Of a DNA stretch of 64,000 nt, positions 55,613 through 64,000 are shown in pieces. Every line of letters starts with the position of its first letter. Position 1 is the stretch's first letter. This stretch comes from Cellulomonas chitinilytica (lineage in GTDB: Bacteria; Actinomycetota; Actinomycetes; Actinomycetales; Cellulomonadaceae): contig NZ_BONK01000018.1 in assembly GCF_016862675.1 (NCBI RefSeq), forward strand, positions 38,776-102,775. The letters run 5' to 3'. The notes below the pieces were generated by a model, which did not search any database, was not told the origin of the DNA, and saw only the letters and a program-made list of their open reading frames with translations. Made by a program: the position numbers and the translations under genes.

Positions 55613-56331
55613 GCACGGCTGTTCCTGCACGTCCCCTCGTCGTCGCGATCGACGGGCCCTCGGGGTCCGGGAAGTCGAGCGTGTCCAAGGCCGTCGCGCG
55701 GTCGCTGGAGCTCGCGTTCCTCGACACGGGGGCCTTCTACCGGGCGGCGACGTGGTGGTGCGTCGACCAGGGGATCGCACTCGACGACCAGGCGGCCGTC
55801 GCGGCTGCCGTGCGGGAGATGCCCCTCGTGATCGGCGTCGACCCGCAGGACCCGACGGTCACGGTGGGCGGCACCGACATCGGCGCGGCGATCCGCGAGA
55901 CGGCGATCTCGGCGGCGGTGAGCGCCGTCGCGACGAACCTCGAGGTCCGGGCGGAGCTCGGCCGGCTGCAGCGCGCGGCGATCGAGGCCGAGCGGGACCC
56001 GTCGTCCTTCTCGGGCGGACGCGGCATCGTCGCGGAGGGCCGGGACATCACGACGGTCGTCGCGCCCGACGCCGACGTGCGCGTGCTGCTCACCGCGAGC
56101 GAGGCCGCCCGTCTGGCCCGCCGGGCACGTGAGGTGCACGGCTCCGACGACGCGGCCGCCGTGGAGGCGACGCGCGACCAGGTGCTGCGCCGCGACGCCG
56201 ACGACTCGACCGTCGTCGAGTTCCAGGTCGCCGCCGACGGCGTCGTCACCGTCGACTCCTCCCACCTCGACTTCGAGCAGACCGTGCAGGCGGTGCTCGA
56301 CGTCGTCACGTCGGTCGTCGCCCGCGCATGA
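55609..56331 (+). CDS. cmk: Cytidylate kinase
   Basis: 240 residues from TTG at 55609, which overlaps the tyrA stop (TTGA) and has GGAG nine bases upstream; ATG at 55594 is an alternative adding five residues. P-loop AIDGPSGSGKSSVSKAVA near residues 14-31, LDTGAFYRAATWW, IVAEGRDITTVVAPDADVRVLL for CMP binding, and RLARRAREVHG. Phosphorylates CMP/dCMP. Coupled to the acyltransferase downstream. Confidence 0.92.
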   Translation: MSTAVPARPLVVAIDGPSGSGKSSVSKAVARSLELAFLDTGAFYRAATWWCVDQGIALDDQAAVAAAVREMPLVIGVDPQDPTVTVGGTDIGAAIRETAISAAVSAVATNLEVRAELGRLQRAAIEAERDPSSFSGGRGIVAEGRDITTVVAPDADVRVLLTASEAARLARRAREVHGSDDAAAVEATRDQVLRRDADDSTVVEFQVAADGVVTVDSSHLDFEQTVQAVLDVVTSVVARA

Positions 56332-57020
56332 CCTCGTCCGAGCCGCACGTCCCGTCCGCCCGCGGCCCCCGGTGGTCGCGGTGGATCGGTCGTTTCCTGG
56401 CCCGGGTGGTCTGGAGCACCGACGTCGTCGGGGCGCATCACGTGCCCGCCGACGGTCCGGTGCTCCTCGCCGCCAACCACACGGGGATCGTCGACGGTCC
56501 GATCCTGCACGGGGTCGCGCCCCGGCCCTCGCACGTGCTGGTCAAGGAGGAGATGTTCGTCGGGCCTGTCGGCTGGGTGCTGCGGGCCGCCGGGCAGATC
56601 CCCGTGGACCGCGAGGGTGGCCGGTCCGCGCTGGTCGCCGCCCTGGGTGTGCTGCGGCGCGGCGGCCTCGTCGGGGTGTTCCCGGAGGGGAACCGGGGCA
56701 GGGGCGACGCGACGAGCGCCCGAGCGGGAGTGACCTGGCTGGCGCTCAACGGGCACGCACCCGTGGTGCCCGTCGCGGTGCTCGGCACCCGGCGGACCGG
56801 CGAGTCGGTCAACCACGTGCCGGGCCTGCGGCGACGGCTCCACGTCGAGTTCGGGGAGCCGCTCGTGCTGGAGCGCGCTCCGGGCACGTCCGGCCGGGCG
56901 GCGCTCGTCGAGGCCAACGAGGCGATCCGGGTGGCCCTCGCGGACCTCGTCGACCGGGCTGCGGCCCGCACCGGGCTCGCCCTGCCGACCGACGACCCGA
57001 ACCGCGAACGCACCCGCTGA
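56328..57020 (+). CDS. 1-acyl-sn-glycerol-3-phosphate acyltransferase (PlsC-like)
   Basis: 230 residues. PlsC block I is NHTGIVDGP (HX4D) near residues 50-58; block II includes GGRSALVAALGVLRRGGLVGVFPEGNRGRG, with FPEG; block IV is APVVPVAVLGT. Acts in phospholipid synthesis at the membrane. In many actinomycetes a PlsC-like gene sits between cmk and der. Starts within the cmk stop (ATGA). Confidence 0.88.
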   Translation: MTSSEPHVPSARGPRWSRWIGRFLARVVWSTDVVGAHHVPADGPVLLAANHTGIVDGPILHGVAPRPSHVLVKEEMFVGPVGWVLRAAGQIPVDREGGRSALVAALGVLRRGGLVGVFPEGNRGRGDATSARAGVTWLALNGHAPVVPVAVLGTRRTGESVNHVPGLRRRLHVEFGEPLVLERAPGTSGRAALVEANEAIRVALADLVDRAAARTGLALPTDDPNRERTR

Positions 57021-57030
57021 GGAGAGCGCG

Positions 57031-57849
57031 ATGACCTGGGAGTGGGACCCGACGCTGTACGCCGGCAGCGCGAGGCACTACGCCCAGGGGCGGATGCCGT
57101 ACCCCGCACGGCTGGCCGACGTGCTCCGGGACGCCCTCGGGCTCGACGGCACGGGCCGGCTGCTGGACGTCGGGTGCGGTCCGGGATCCCTGACCGCGCT
57201 CCTGGCGCCGCTGCACGAGTCCTCCGTCGGGATCGACGCGGACGCCGACATGCTCGCGGAGGCCGAACGCTCGTCGGGCGCACCGCGGGTGCAGTGGAAG
57301 CACCTGCGTGCCGAGGAGCTGCCCGCCGACCTGGGGCTGTTCCGGACGGTGACGTTCGCGCAGTCGTTCCACTGGATGCGGCAGGAGGACGTCGCCGCCA
57401 CCGTGCGGGGGATGTTCGACGAGCGCGGGACCTGGGTGCACGTCTCGGCCATGACGCACCGCGGGGTCCCCGGCGACGACCCGCTGCCGCACCCGCGGCC
57501 GCCCTGGGACGCCGTCGACTCGCTCGTCGCGACGTACCTCGGACCGGTGCGCCGGGCCGGTCAGGGCACGCTGCCGGGCGGCACCCGCGGCGGCGAGGAG
57601 GACGTCATGCGCGCGGCCGGGTACCGCGGGCCGCAGCGGCTCGCCGTGCCCGGCGGTGACGTCGTCACGCGGAGCATCGGCGACGTCGTCGCGTCCGTCC
57701 TGTCGCTCTCCAGCGCCGCGCCGCACCTGTTCGGCTCCCGGCTCGGCGCGTTCGAGCAGGACCTGCGGGCGCTCCTGCTGGCCGCTTCGCCCGGTGGCCT
57801 GTTCAGCGAACGCGGGCACGACATCGGCGTCGCCGTCTGGCGGCCGTGA
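57031..57849 (+). CDS. Class I SAM-dependent methyltransferase
   Basis: 272 residues. LLDVGCGPGSLTALLAPL near residues 44-61, VGIDADADMLAEAER for motif II, FRTVTFAQSFHWM near 109-121. N-terminal WDPTLYAGSARHYAQGRMPYPARLADVL is typical of the methyltransferases found near GTPases in actinomycetes. Ten bases after the acyltransferase; substrate unknown. Confidence 0.82.
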   Translation: MTWEWDPTLYAGSARHYAQGRMPYPARLADVLRDALGLDGTGRLLDVGCGPGSLTALLAPLHESSVGIDADADMLAEAERSSGAPRVQWKHLRAEELPADLGLFRTVTFAQSFHWMRQEDVAATVRGMFDERGTWVHVSAMTHRGVPGDDPLPHPRPPWDAVDSLVATYLGPVRRAGQGTLPGGTRGGEEDVMRAAGYRGPQRLAVPGGDVVTRSIGDVVASVLSLSSAAPHLFGSRLGAFEQDLRALLLAASPGGLFSERGHDIGVAVWRP

Positions 57850-57893
57850 CCCGGCTCTCGGTGCTCTCGTCGCGGCGAGGGCGCTGAGCAGGG

Positions 57894-57899
57894 GACAAT
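57894..57899 (+). promoter_or_regulatory. -10-like box of der
   Basis: GACAAT six bases before the der ATG; leaderless-type arrangement. Confidence 0.35.
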
Positions 57900-57905
57900 G
57901 GGGGC

Positions 57906-59381
57906 ATGACCGAGACCGATCCCGCCCTGGTGCTGCCCGACGAGACCGGTGACGCCGACCGCGAGCGGGCGCTGCGCGCCGGGCTCACGGAGTACGCGCT
58001 GGAGGACGAGGACCTCGCGCTCCTGCACGCCGACGACGTCGGCGAGCTCGGTGACGAGCCGGTCGTCGTGTTCCCCGTGCTCGCCGTCGTCGGGCGCCCG
58101 AACGTCGGGAAGTCGACGCTCGTCAACCGCATCATCGGCCGCCGCGAAGCCGTCGTCGAGGACAAGCCCGGCGTCACCCGCGACCGCGTCAGCTACCCGG
58201 CCGACTGGTCCGGCCGCCGCTTCACGCTCGTCGACACCGGCGGCTGGGAGGTCGACGTCGCCGGGATCGACGCGCGCGTCGCCCAGCAGGCCGAGGTCGC
58301 CATCTCCCTGGCCGACGCCGTGATCTTCGTCGTCGACGCCACCGTCGGCGTCACCGAGACCGACACCCAGGTCGTGCGCCTGCTGCGCCGCTCCGGCAAG
58401 CCCGTCGTGCTGTGCGCCAACAAGGTCGACGGCCCCGCCGGCGAGGCCGACGCCGCCAACCTCTGGTCGCTCGGCCTCGGCGAGCCGTTCCCCGTCTCCG
58501 CCCTGCACGGCCGCGGCACCGGCGACCTGCTCGACGCCGCGATGGACGCCCTGCCGCTGGTCTCCGCGCACGGCCACGCCATCCCCGACGGTCCGCGCCG
58601 CGTCGCGCTCGTCGGCCGGCCCAACGTGGGCAAGTCGTCCCTGCTCAACAAGGTGCTGGGCGCCGAGCGGGTCGTCGTCGACTCCGTCGCCGGCACCACC
58701 CGCGACCCCGTCGACGAACTCGTCGCGCTCAAGGGCAAGCCCTGGGTGTTCGTCGACACCGCCGGCATCCGCCGCCGCGTCCACCAGACGTCCGGCGCCG
58801 ACTTCTACGCGTCCCTGCGCACCCAGGCCGCCATCGAGAAGGCCGAGGTCGCCGTCGTCCTCGTCGACGCCTCCACGAAGATGACCGAGCAGGACACCCG
58901 CGTGATCTCGCAGGTCGTCGACGCCGGCCGCGCCCTCGTCATCGCGTACAACAAGTGGGACCTCATGGACGAGGACCGCCGCCCGTTCCTCGAGCGCGAG
59001 ATCGAGCAGGACCTCGTGCAGGTGCAGTGGGCGCCCCGCGTCAACATCTCCGCCCGCACCGGCTGGCACACCGACCGGCTCGTGCCGGCGCTCGAGCGGT
59101 CCTTGGAGTCGTGGGACACCCGGATCTCGACCGGGCGGCTCAATGCATTCCTCGGCGAGCTCGTGGCGGCCCACCCGCACCCACTGCGGGGCGGCAAGCA
59201 GCCGCGCATCCTGTTCGCCACCCAGGCGTCCACCCGGCCGCCCCGGTTCGTCATCTTCACGACCGGGTTCCTCGACCCCGGGTACCGCCGGTACATCGAG
59301 CGCCGGCTGCGCGAGACGTTCGGGTTCGAGGGGACGCCCATCTCCATCTCCGTGCGCGTGCGGGAGAAGCGGAAGCGGTGA
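57906..59381 (+). CDS. der: Ribosome-associated GTPase Der (EngA)
   Basis: 491 residues. Two GTPase domains: GRPNVGKSTLVN near residues 64-75 and GRPNVGKSSLLN near 237-248, with NKVD and NKWD for guanine specificity, and a C-terminal KH-like domain (RLNAFLGELVAAHPHPLRGGKQPRILFATQASTRPPRFVIFTTGFLDPGYRRYIERRLR). Needed for 50S assembly. A 55-residue acidic N-terminus is typical of actinobacterial Der. Ends 80 bases before the tRNA. Confidence 0.96.
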   Translation: MTETDPALVLPDETGDADRERALRAGLTEYALEDEDLALLHADDVGELGDEPVVVFPVLAVVGRPNVGKSTLVNRIIGRREAVVEDKPGVTRDRVSYPADWSGRRFTLVDTGGWEVDVAGIDARVAQQAEVAISLADAVIFVVDATVGVTETDTQVVRLLRRSGKPVVLCANKVDGPAGEADAANLWSLGLGEPFPVSALHGRGTGDLLDAAMDALPLVSAHGHAIPDGPRRVALVGRPNVGKSSLLNKVLGAERVVVDSVAGTTRDPVDELVALKGKPWVFVDTAGIRRRVHQTSGADFYASLRTQAAIEKAEVAVVLVDASTKMTEQDTRVISQVVDAGRALVIAYNKWDLMDEDRRPFLEREIEQDLVQVQWAPRVNISARTGWHTDRLVPALERSLESWDTRISTGRLNAFLGELVAAHPHPLRGGKQPRILFATQASTRPPRFVIFTTGFLDPGYRRYIERRLRETFGFEGTPISISVRVREKRKR

Positions 59382-59461
59382 TGTCTGCCTCGACACCTCG
59401 TATCGATGACGGGACGACGTCGCCGGTGGGGTAGAGTTTCCGAGGCTCCTGCGGGGGCCAT

Positions 59462-59535
<74 letters not shown>

Positions 59536-59718
59536 CGCATCAGGCCTGGTGAGACGGTGTCTCACCAGGCCTGAGGAGTATCCGGGCAATGCCCCACCCC
59601 ACGAAAACCCCACGAAAACCCCTCCGGGAACGCCCGCGAGGCCGGTCCCGTGGCGTGGTCGTGTGCATCGGCTCGCAGCCCGTCGCGTCTTGCACCCTGT
59701 GCCCGCACACCTGCATGC

Positions 59719-59979
59719 ATGAACCACTACGCATCGCCCGCGGGCGGCGACAAGAGCCCGCAGCCTCTGATCTCTGGCCTCGAGCCACTCCTGAGCATCG
59801 AGACGCTGGCCGAGTACGTCGGCGTCCCGGTGGTGACCATCTATCGCTGGCGCACCGAGGGCAAGGGCCCCTGCGCCACCCGGATCGGTCGACACCTCAA
59901 GTTCGCGCTCTCGGACGTCCAGGCATGGCTCGGCACCGTGCGGGAGGCGGCGCCAGGAGTCGAGCGCGCCGGCGAGTAG
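59719..59979 (+). CDS. Excisionase-like helix-turn-helix protein
   Basis: 86 residues from ATG at 59719. HTH_17/MerR-like motif LLSIETLAEYVGVPVVTIYRWRTEGKGPCATRIGRHLKFALSDVQAWL near residues 24-73, the usual form of small excisionases and their relatives that precede integrases. Ends six bases before the integrase start. Likely controls excision of the element, now probably dead. Confidence 0.8.
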   Translation: MNHYASPAGGDKSPQPLISGLEPLLSIETLAEYVGVPVVTIYRWRTEGKGPCATRIGRHLKFALSDVQAWLGTVREAAPGVERAGE

Positions 59980-59985
59980 GCGCAC

Positions 59986-60846
59986 GTGTCTAGGCCCAGG
60001 CTCCCGGTCGGCGCGTTCGGCGAGATCTCGACGAGGCCGCTCGGCAACGGTCGCTTCCGCGCGCGCGTCCGCTACCGCGACACCGACGGCCGCAACCGGC
60101 AGCTTGAGGCACACGGCTCGAGCGCCGCTGCTGCCAAGCGCCGGCTGCGGCTGAAGATGGCGGCAGTCAACGCCGACCACAAGTCGTCGGCGGAGATCAC
60201 CGGCGACACGCCGTTCACCGATCTGGTCGCGTACTGGCTCGAAGGCATCAAGGCGGAGGGCGAGCTGGCCACCAGCACGCTCGAGCGCTACGAGTGGGAG
60301 GCGACGCATCTCCTACACCCCGCCTTTGAGCACTTCTCTGTCCGGGAGATCACGGTCGGGAGGGTCGAGCGCTGGCTCACGCAGCAGCGCGCGTTCAGCT
60401 ACGCCCGCGCCACCCATTCCAAGAAGATCCTCAGCCTGGTCATGGGTGTCGCCGTGCGGCTGGAAGCGATCGATCGCAACCCCGTGGCGAGCACGAGGAG
60501 GATCAAGCGCCCGCCGAGAACTCCGACGGCGATCGATGACCTCGAGCTCGACGTCATCCGCAATGCCGTTGCCACCTGGCGCCGGGACGCGAACCACAAG
60601 GGACCGAAGCCCGATGGGCAACTAGAGGCGATCATCGAGGTGATGGTCGGGACCTCGGCGCGGATCGGCGAAGCACTCGCGATCCGGATGTGCGACGTCA
60701 CATTAGGCCCTGGGAAGCCGACGGCTCGCATCGTCGGAACGATCGTGTCGCCGAAGGGAAAGCCCACATATCGCCAGGACGGTCCCAAGTCAGCCAAGGC
60801 GATCATTGGCGCGTCATCGCGCAGTCCGCCCGCGTCATCGCGATGA
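59986..60846 (+). pseudogene. Tyrosine integrase, truncated at the catalytic domain
   Basis: 286 residues, against about 390-420 in the family. The AP2-like and SAM-like parts are present (RFRARVRYRDTDGRNRQLEAHGSSAAAAKRRL; FTDLVAYWLEGIKAEGELATSTLERYEWEATHLLHP), and so is the first catalytic Arg in GTSARIGEALAIRMCDV. The matching sequence ends at about PKSAK (near 60798); the last 16 residues are unrelated, and HxxR, the second His and the Tyr nucleophile are missing. Unable to recombine, so it is a remnant. It follows tRNA-Pro and the excisionase. Confidence 0.85.
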
Positions 60847-60929
60847 CGAGCATCGTCAGTCATGCGTCATTGGCGCAGGCGGTTGGAGAATGCGCACGTC
60901 ACGCCGGTGGAACGGACCTCGTCATCGCG
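60812..60929 (+). repeat. Three CGTCATCGCG repeats at the integrase break
   Basis: CGTCATCGCG at 60812, 60833 and 60920; the second and third extend to CGTCATCGCGATG. TCATTGGCGC also occurs at 60803 and 60867. They mark the place where integrase similarity ends. Confidence 0.6.
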
Positions 60930-61329
60930 ATGTCTACTGCGGCAATACCTGGCGCCGCTCGCGGAGCACACCCACGAGAAGGTCGGGGACCGCTGGCGCC
61001 CGAAGGCGGAGTGGGGTCCGTCGGATAAGCGCGCTGAGGAGGGGCCGGGCTCGACGAAGCCCACAGCCGGCGGGGTCGACGCGAGCGCGAGCAAGGCCCA
61101 CCTGTACGGCATCGCCCGTGAGCTCGACGTCGATGGTCGGTCCCGCATGAGCAAGGACGAGCTGGTCGAGGCGATCCAGAAGGAGAACGACCGGCGCAGC
61201 CGGCAGCACGGTCCTGACCGGCCGTCGCGAGGCGAGTGCACGCGCCGCCGAGCCGGCGACCGGGTGCTTCGATCCGTCAGCCCGCGGGCCGCAGCACCCC
61301 CTCGCGGACGAGCCGGCGCAGCAAGGTGA
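60862..61329 (+). pseudogene. ChaB/Rho-N-type fragment
   Basis: 155-residue frame. The recognised part runs from about EHTHEKVGDRWRPKAEWGPSD to ASKAHLYGIARELDVDGRSRMSKDELVEAIQKENDRRSRQ (about 60955-61205), which is the C-terminal half of actinobacterial ChaB-like proteins with a Rho N-terminal (SAP-like) fold. The N-terminal ChaB half is missing; the residues before it have no such similarity. The tail after about 61205 also looks off-register. Probably a gene broken when the neighbouring element decayed. Confidence 0.55.
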
Positions 61330-61396
61330 GCCGCTCCGGGACGCTGAGAGCGCCGGGAAGGTCGTGCGCACGGAACGGACCGTCGTACGACACCAT
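61277..61396 (-). pseudogene. Possible C-terminal gene fragment
   Basis: Short minus-strand frame that ends LPGALSVPERLTLLRRLVREGVLRPAG, which looks like a genuine protein C-terminus (helical, high third-position GC). Nothing similar lies upstream, so it is an orphan fragment or a very small gene. No function assigned. Confidence 0.25.
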
Positions 61397-61413
61397 CCAT
61401 TGCCATTTGTCCG

Positions 61414-61436
61414 GTCTGCCCGAAATGGGGGCAGAC
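61414..61436. promoter_or_regulatory. Inverted repeat upstream of the secreted protein gene
   Basis: GTCTGCCC and GGGCAGAC with seven bases between. A TAGCCT at 61456-61461 may be a -10 box. The stretch 61330-61534 otherwise holds no recognisable gene. Confidence 0.4.
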
Positions 61437-61534
61437 GCGGCGATCCGGCCGCGAGTAGCCTGGCGCGATCCGGTCCAGGGGGCCCGGAGACCCCAGCCAG
61501 GCGGGTGCTCGACCTGGCGCTTGAGGCAGCTGTC

Positions 61535-64000
61535 ATGCACTCCGCCGCGTTCCTTGCTCGACCACGTCCGCGTCGCCGCAGGTCGACGCCGTTCGTCGCG
61601 CTCACGGCTCTGACAGGACTCCTGGTCTCAGTGGGTGGTACGTCGAGCCCGGCGTCTGCCGCGACCTCGGCGGCCGCCGCCGCCCCGCCGGCCGCCGCCG
61701 CCCAGCCGGCCGTCGCTGCCACGTCGCAGCCGTCGCCGGCCCCCACCACGACGCAGGCTCCCTGCCCCACGGCGGACGACCCGGCGCGGGCGCTCAAGCG
61801 ACTGGTGAGCGACGTGACGCTCTCGGTCCTGGACGGCCAGGTCAGCGGCCGTTTCACCGAGAACCTGCCAGCAGGGTGCGACCCCTTCGAGGTCACGCTC
61901 GTGACGTACTCGACCGACGGCCTGTCGTTCCAGGAGTTCGCCACGACGCAGCGGGTCTTCGACGCCAGCACCGGAACCGCCGGACCGCTCCAGGCCGACC
62001 TGCCGCCGTGCTTCTGGCAGGCGGACCTCATCGTCGGCGGCGCGGACGCCGTGATCGAGCGTTTCGACCCACCGCGCATCACCTACGGTGCGCAGGGACG
62101 GCTGCTGTCCAGCCGCCTCGGCGGTCAGGCGTGCCCGCCGCCGTCCGGAAACCGGCCTCCCACGGTGGACGACCAGACGACCACCACGTCCGAGGACGTC
62201 GCCACGACCGTCACGTTGACCGGCAGCGACCCGGACGAGGACCCGTTGACGTTCGGGCTGGCCCGACAGCCGCTCCACGGAGTCGTGTCCGGTGTGGCGC
62301 CGCAGGTGACCTACATGCCGGACGCCGGCTTCCACGGCACCGACTCGTTCACGTTCAAGGCGAGCGACGGACGGGCGATGTCGGCGCCCGCCACCGTGAC
62401 GGTCCAGGTGGGCGACGTCAATGACCCGCCCGAGCCCGGCACCGACCAGTTCACCGTTCCCGGCAACGGCGCCCCCGGCGGGCCGCGCCCGTCTTGCGGC
62501 GGGGAGTGCGCGGTCATCTTCGGCGACCCCCACACGTACAGCTACGACCGGGCGCACCTCAGCTTCCAGGCCGTGGGGGAGTTCATCGCGAGCAGGTCGG
62601 CCGACGACGACTTCGAGGTGCAGGCCCGGTTCGCTGCCGTCCCCGGCTCGCGCCTCGTCTCCATCCCGGTGGCGATCGCGATGCAGGTGGGCGGCGCGCG
62701 GGTGGCCGTCTACCGCACGCCGACCGGTACGGACGTGCGGGTGGACGGCCGGCCCGTGACGCCGTCGAGCCGCCCGTCCGGCTTGCCCGGCGGAGGCACG
62801 ATCGCCGCCTTCGACGATCCCGAGGAGCTTGTCGTCACGTGGCCGGACGGATCGTTCGCGATCGTCGCGCCGGTCGGGCTCTACCCGCAGTTCTACCGCC
62901 TCACGGCCGAGCTCTCCCTGGCGCCCAGCCGCAGCACCCGCGTCTTCGGGCTGCTGGGCGACGCCGACGGCGACCCGGAGGACGACGTCGCGAGCCGTGG
63001 CGGCGAGGTGCTCCCGTATCCCGACCTGTCGTTCGAGCAGCTCTACCGCGACTTCGGGGACAGCTGGCGGGTCTCCCAGGAGGAGTCCCTGTTCGACTAC
63101 GGCGAGGGTCAGTCCACCGAGACCTTCACGGACCTCACCTTCCCCGATGCCCCCGTGTCGACCGACGACCTGCCCACGGACGCACGTGCCCGTGCGGATG
63201 CCGCCTGCGATGCCGCCGGCATGACGGTCCCCGCGCTACGCGCGGCGTGCTTGCTGGACGTCGGTGTCACCGGCGACCCGGAGTTCGCGGGCAGCGCCGC
63301 ATCCGCGCAGGAGGCGTCGCACGGGATCCCGGCGGACACCGGCGTCCTCACGCTCGGTATCCCGGCCCTGGTGTCGATCGACGAGCCCGACGGCCGAGCG
63401 GTCCGGTCGTTCGCAGCCACCGCGGGCCAGCGGGTGACGCTCACGGTGAGCGGCAGCACGGTCCCGAGCGCGCGGGTCGCGATCCTCGCACCCTCGGGTG
63501 CGGTGGTCCGCGAGGAACGGACGGGACCGGGTGACCACTTCGTCGACACGCTGACGCTCGCCGAGAGCGGCACCTACTCGGTCGTCGTCACGGCCGACGA
63601 CGGCGGCACCGGCTCGATGACGCTCGTGGTCGACGACATCCCCGTCGACTCGGGGACGACCACCATCGGGGCACTGACCACCGTGCGGATCGATGTCCCG
63701 GGCCAAGACGCGGTGCGCGCGTTCGAGGCCTCCGCCGGTGACGCGGTGACCCTCACCGTCAGCGGGAACACGATCGACGAGGTCGACGTCGTGGTGCGCG
63801 GCCCGCAGGGGTCCGTCGTGGGGGGCGGGCTGGTCCGTGGGCCCGAGCACTTCTTCGACACGTTCACGCTGCCGGTGGACGGCACGTACACGGTCGAGGT
63901 GAACCCGCGCGGTCGCGCGACCGGTCAGCTCGGGTTCCTTCTGAGCGAGGTCGTCACCGACCCTGACACCACGACGGCGATCGGCCGCCCGACCACGGTC
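61535..64000 (+). CDS. Secreted multidomain protein with cadherin-like and von Willebrand factor type D domains (open at right edge)
   Basis: At least 822 residues; translated without a stop from ATG at 61535 to the window end. Signal peptide about 1-42 (RPRPRRRR, hydrophobic core, ASA cleavage). An Ala/Pro/Thr-rich linker follows; a cadherin/Ig-like domain is at about 205-298 (TLTGSDPDEDPLTFGL, GTDSFTFKASDGR); a VWD domain at about 325-510 starts with CAVIFGDPHT and includes VFGLLGDADGDPEDD with its Asp-rich calcium-like loop. Two related beta-sandwich repeats at about 605-695 and 702-800 share TAGQRVTLTVSGST / SAGDAVTLTVSGNT. Likely a surface or extracellular adhesion protein; binding partner unknown. 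GAGG lies eight bases before the ATG. Confidence 0.85.
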   Translation, partial: MHSAAFLARPRPRRRRSTPFVALTALTGLLVSVGGTSSPASAATSAAAAAPPAAAAQPAVAATSQPSPAPTTTQAPCPTADDPARALKRLVSDVTLSVLDGQVSGRFTENLPAGCDPFEVTLVTYSTDGLSFQEFATTQRVFDASTGTAGPLQADLPPCFWQADLIVGGADAVIERFDPPRITYGAQGRLLSSRLGGQACPPPSGNRPPTVDDQTTTTSEDVATTVTLTGSDPDEDPLTFGLARQPLHGVVSGVAPQVTYMPDAGFHGTDSFTFKASDGRAMSAPATVTVQVGDVNDPPEPGTDQFTVPGNGAPGGPRPSCGGECAVIFGDPHTYSYDRAHLSFQAVGEFIASRSADDDFEVQARFAAVPGSRLVSIPVAIAMQVGGARVAVYRTPTGTDVRVDGRPVTPSSRPSGLPGGGTIAAFDDPEELVVTWPDGSFAIVAPVGLYPQFYRLTAELSLAPSRSTRVFGLLGDADGDPEDDVASRGGEVLPYPDLSFEQLYRDFGDSWRVSQEESLFDYGEGQSTETFTDLTFPDAPVSTDDLPTDARARADAACDAAGMTVPALRAACLLDVGVTGDPEFAGSAASAQEASHGIPADTGVLTLGIPALVSIDEPDGRAVRSFAATAGQRVTLTVSGSTVPSARVAILAPSGAVVREERTGPGDHFVDTLTLAESGTYSVVVTADDGGTGSMTLVVDDIPVDSGTTTIGALTTVRIDVPGQDAVRAFEASAGDAVTLTVSGNTIDEVDVVVRGPQGSVVGGGLVRGPEHFFDTFTLPVDGTYTVEVNPRGRATGQLGFLLSEVVTDPDTTTAIGRPTTV

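Noticed and set aside
60690..61150. Missing integrase C-terminus in another frame
   Set aside because: None of the three forward frames after 60799 shows HxxR, the second His or the Tyr motif, so a simple frameshift does not explain the loss.

Overview
The window is 64 kb of very GC-rich DNA with dense, mostly housekeeping genes. It contains RbpA, WhiA, OpcA, a Pol I without proofreading residues, UvrA/B/C within 15 kb, uvrC-rapZ-yvcK-whiA, gap-pgk-tpiA-secG and xerD-parA-scpA-scpB-rluB-cmk-der. All of this points to the chromosome of an actinomycete, most likely order Micrococcales near Cellulomonas. The genus is inferred from gene content only. Many starts are GTG, and many genes have a TANNNT-like hexamer 6-7 bases before the start codon, so leaderless mRNAs are probably common.

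Layout. 1-4.7 kb: tail of a nucleotidyltransferase-like gene, then a leftward branched-chain amino acid ABC transporter operon (livH-livM-livG-livF) with no binding-protein gene; its LivH carries an unusual exported N-terminal domain. 5-11 kb: GNAT, thioesterase, polA and an acetate-type symporter pair. 11-19 kb: methyltransferase, pfkA, rpsA, an intracellular family 3 glycosidase with two operator-like palindromes upstream, a VOC protein, coaE and pcp. 19-34 kb: uvrB, a VOC protein, a manganese-riboswitch-controlled pair of TerC exporters, YciI, acyl-CoA dehydrogenase, GNAT, metallo-beta-lactamase fold hydrolase, uvrA with an SOS box, GNAT, OsmC, a membrane protein and uvrC.

34-49 kb is central carbon metabolism: uvrC-rapZ-yvcK-whiA, then gap-pgk-tpiA-secG-rbpA rightward, and the pentose-phosphate operon tkt-tal-zwf-opcA-pgl leftward. 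In the last gene 6-phosphogluconolactonase is fused in frame to an O-methyltransferase. 49-59.4 kb: ctaB, xerD, parA, scpA, scpB, rluB, tyrA, cmk, plsC-like, a methyltransferase and der, most joined by 4-base start/stop overlaps.

59.4-64 kb is the only accessory region. A tRNA-Pro(GGG) is followed by an excisionase-like gene, a tyrosine integrase cut off before its catalytic HxxR and Tyr, and a truncated ChaB/Rho-N-type gene. These look like the remains of an integrated element. After them comes a large secreted protein (signal peptide, cadherin-like domain, von Willebrand factor type D domain, repeated beta-sandwich domains) that is still open at the right edge. No CRISPR array, transposase or rRNA was seen.
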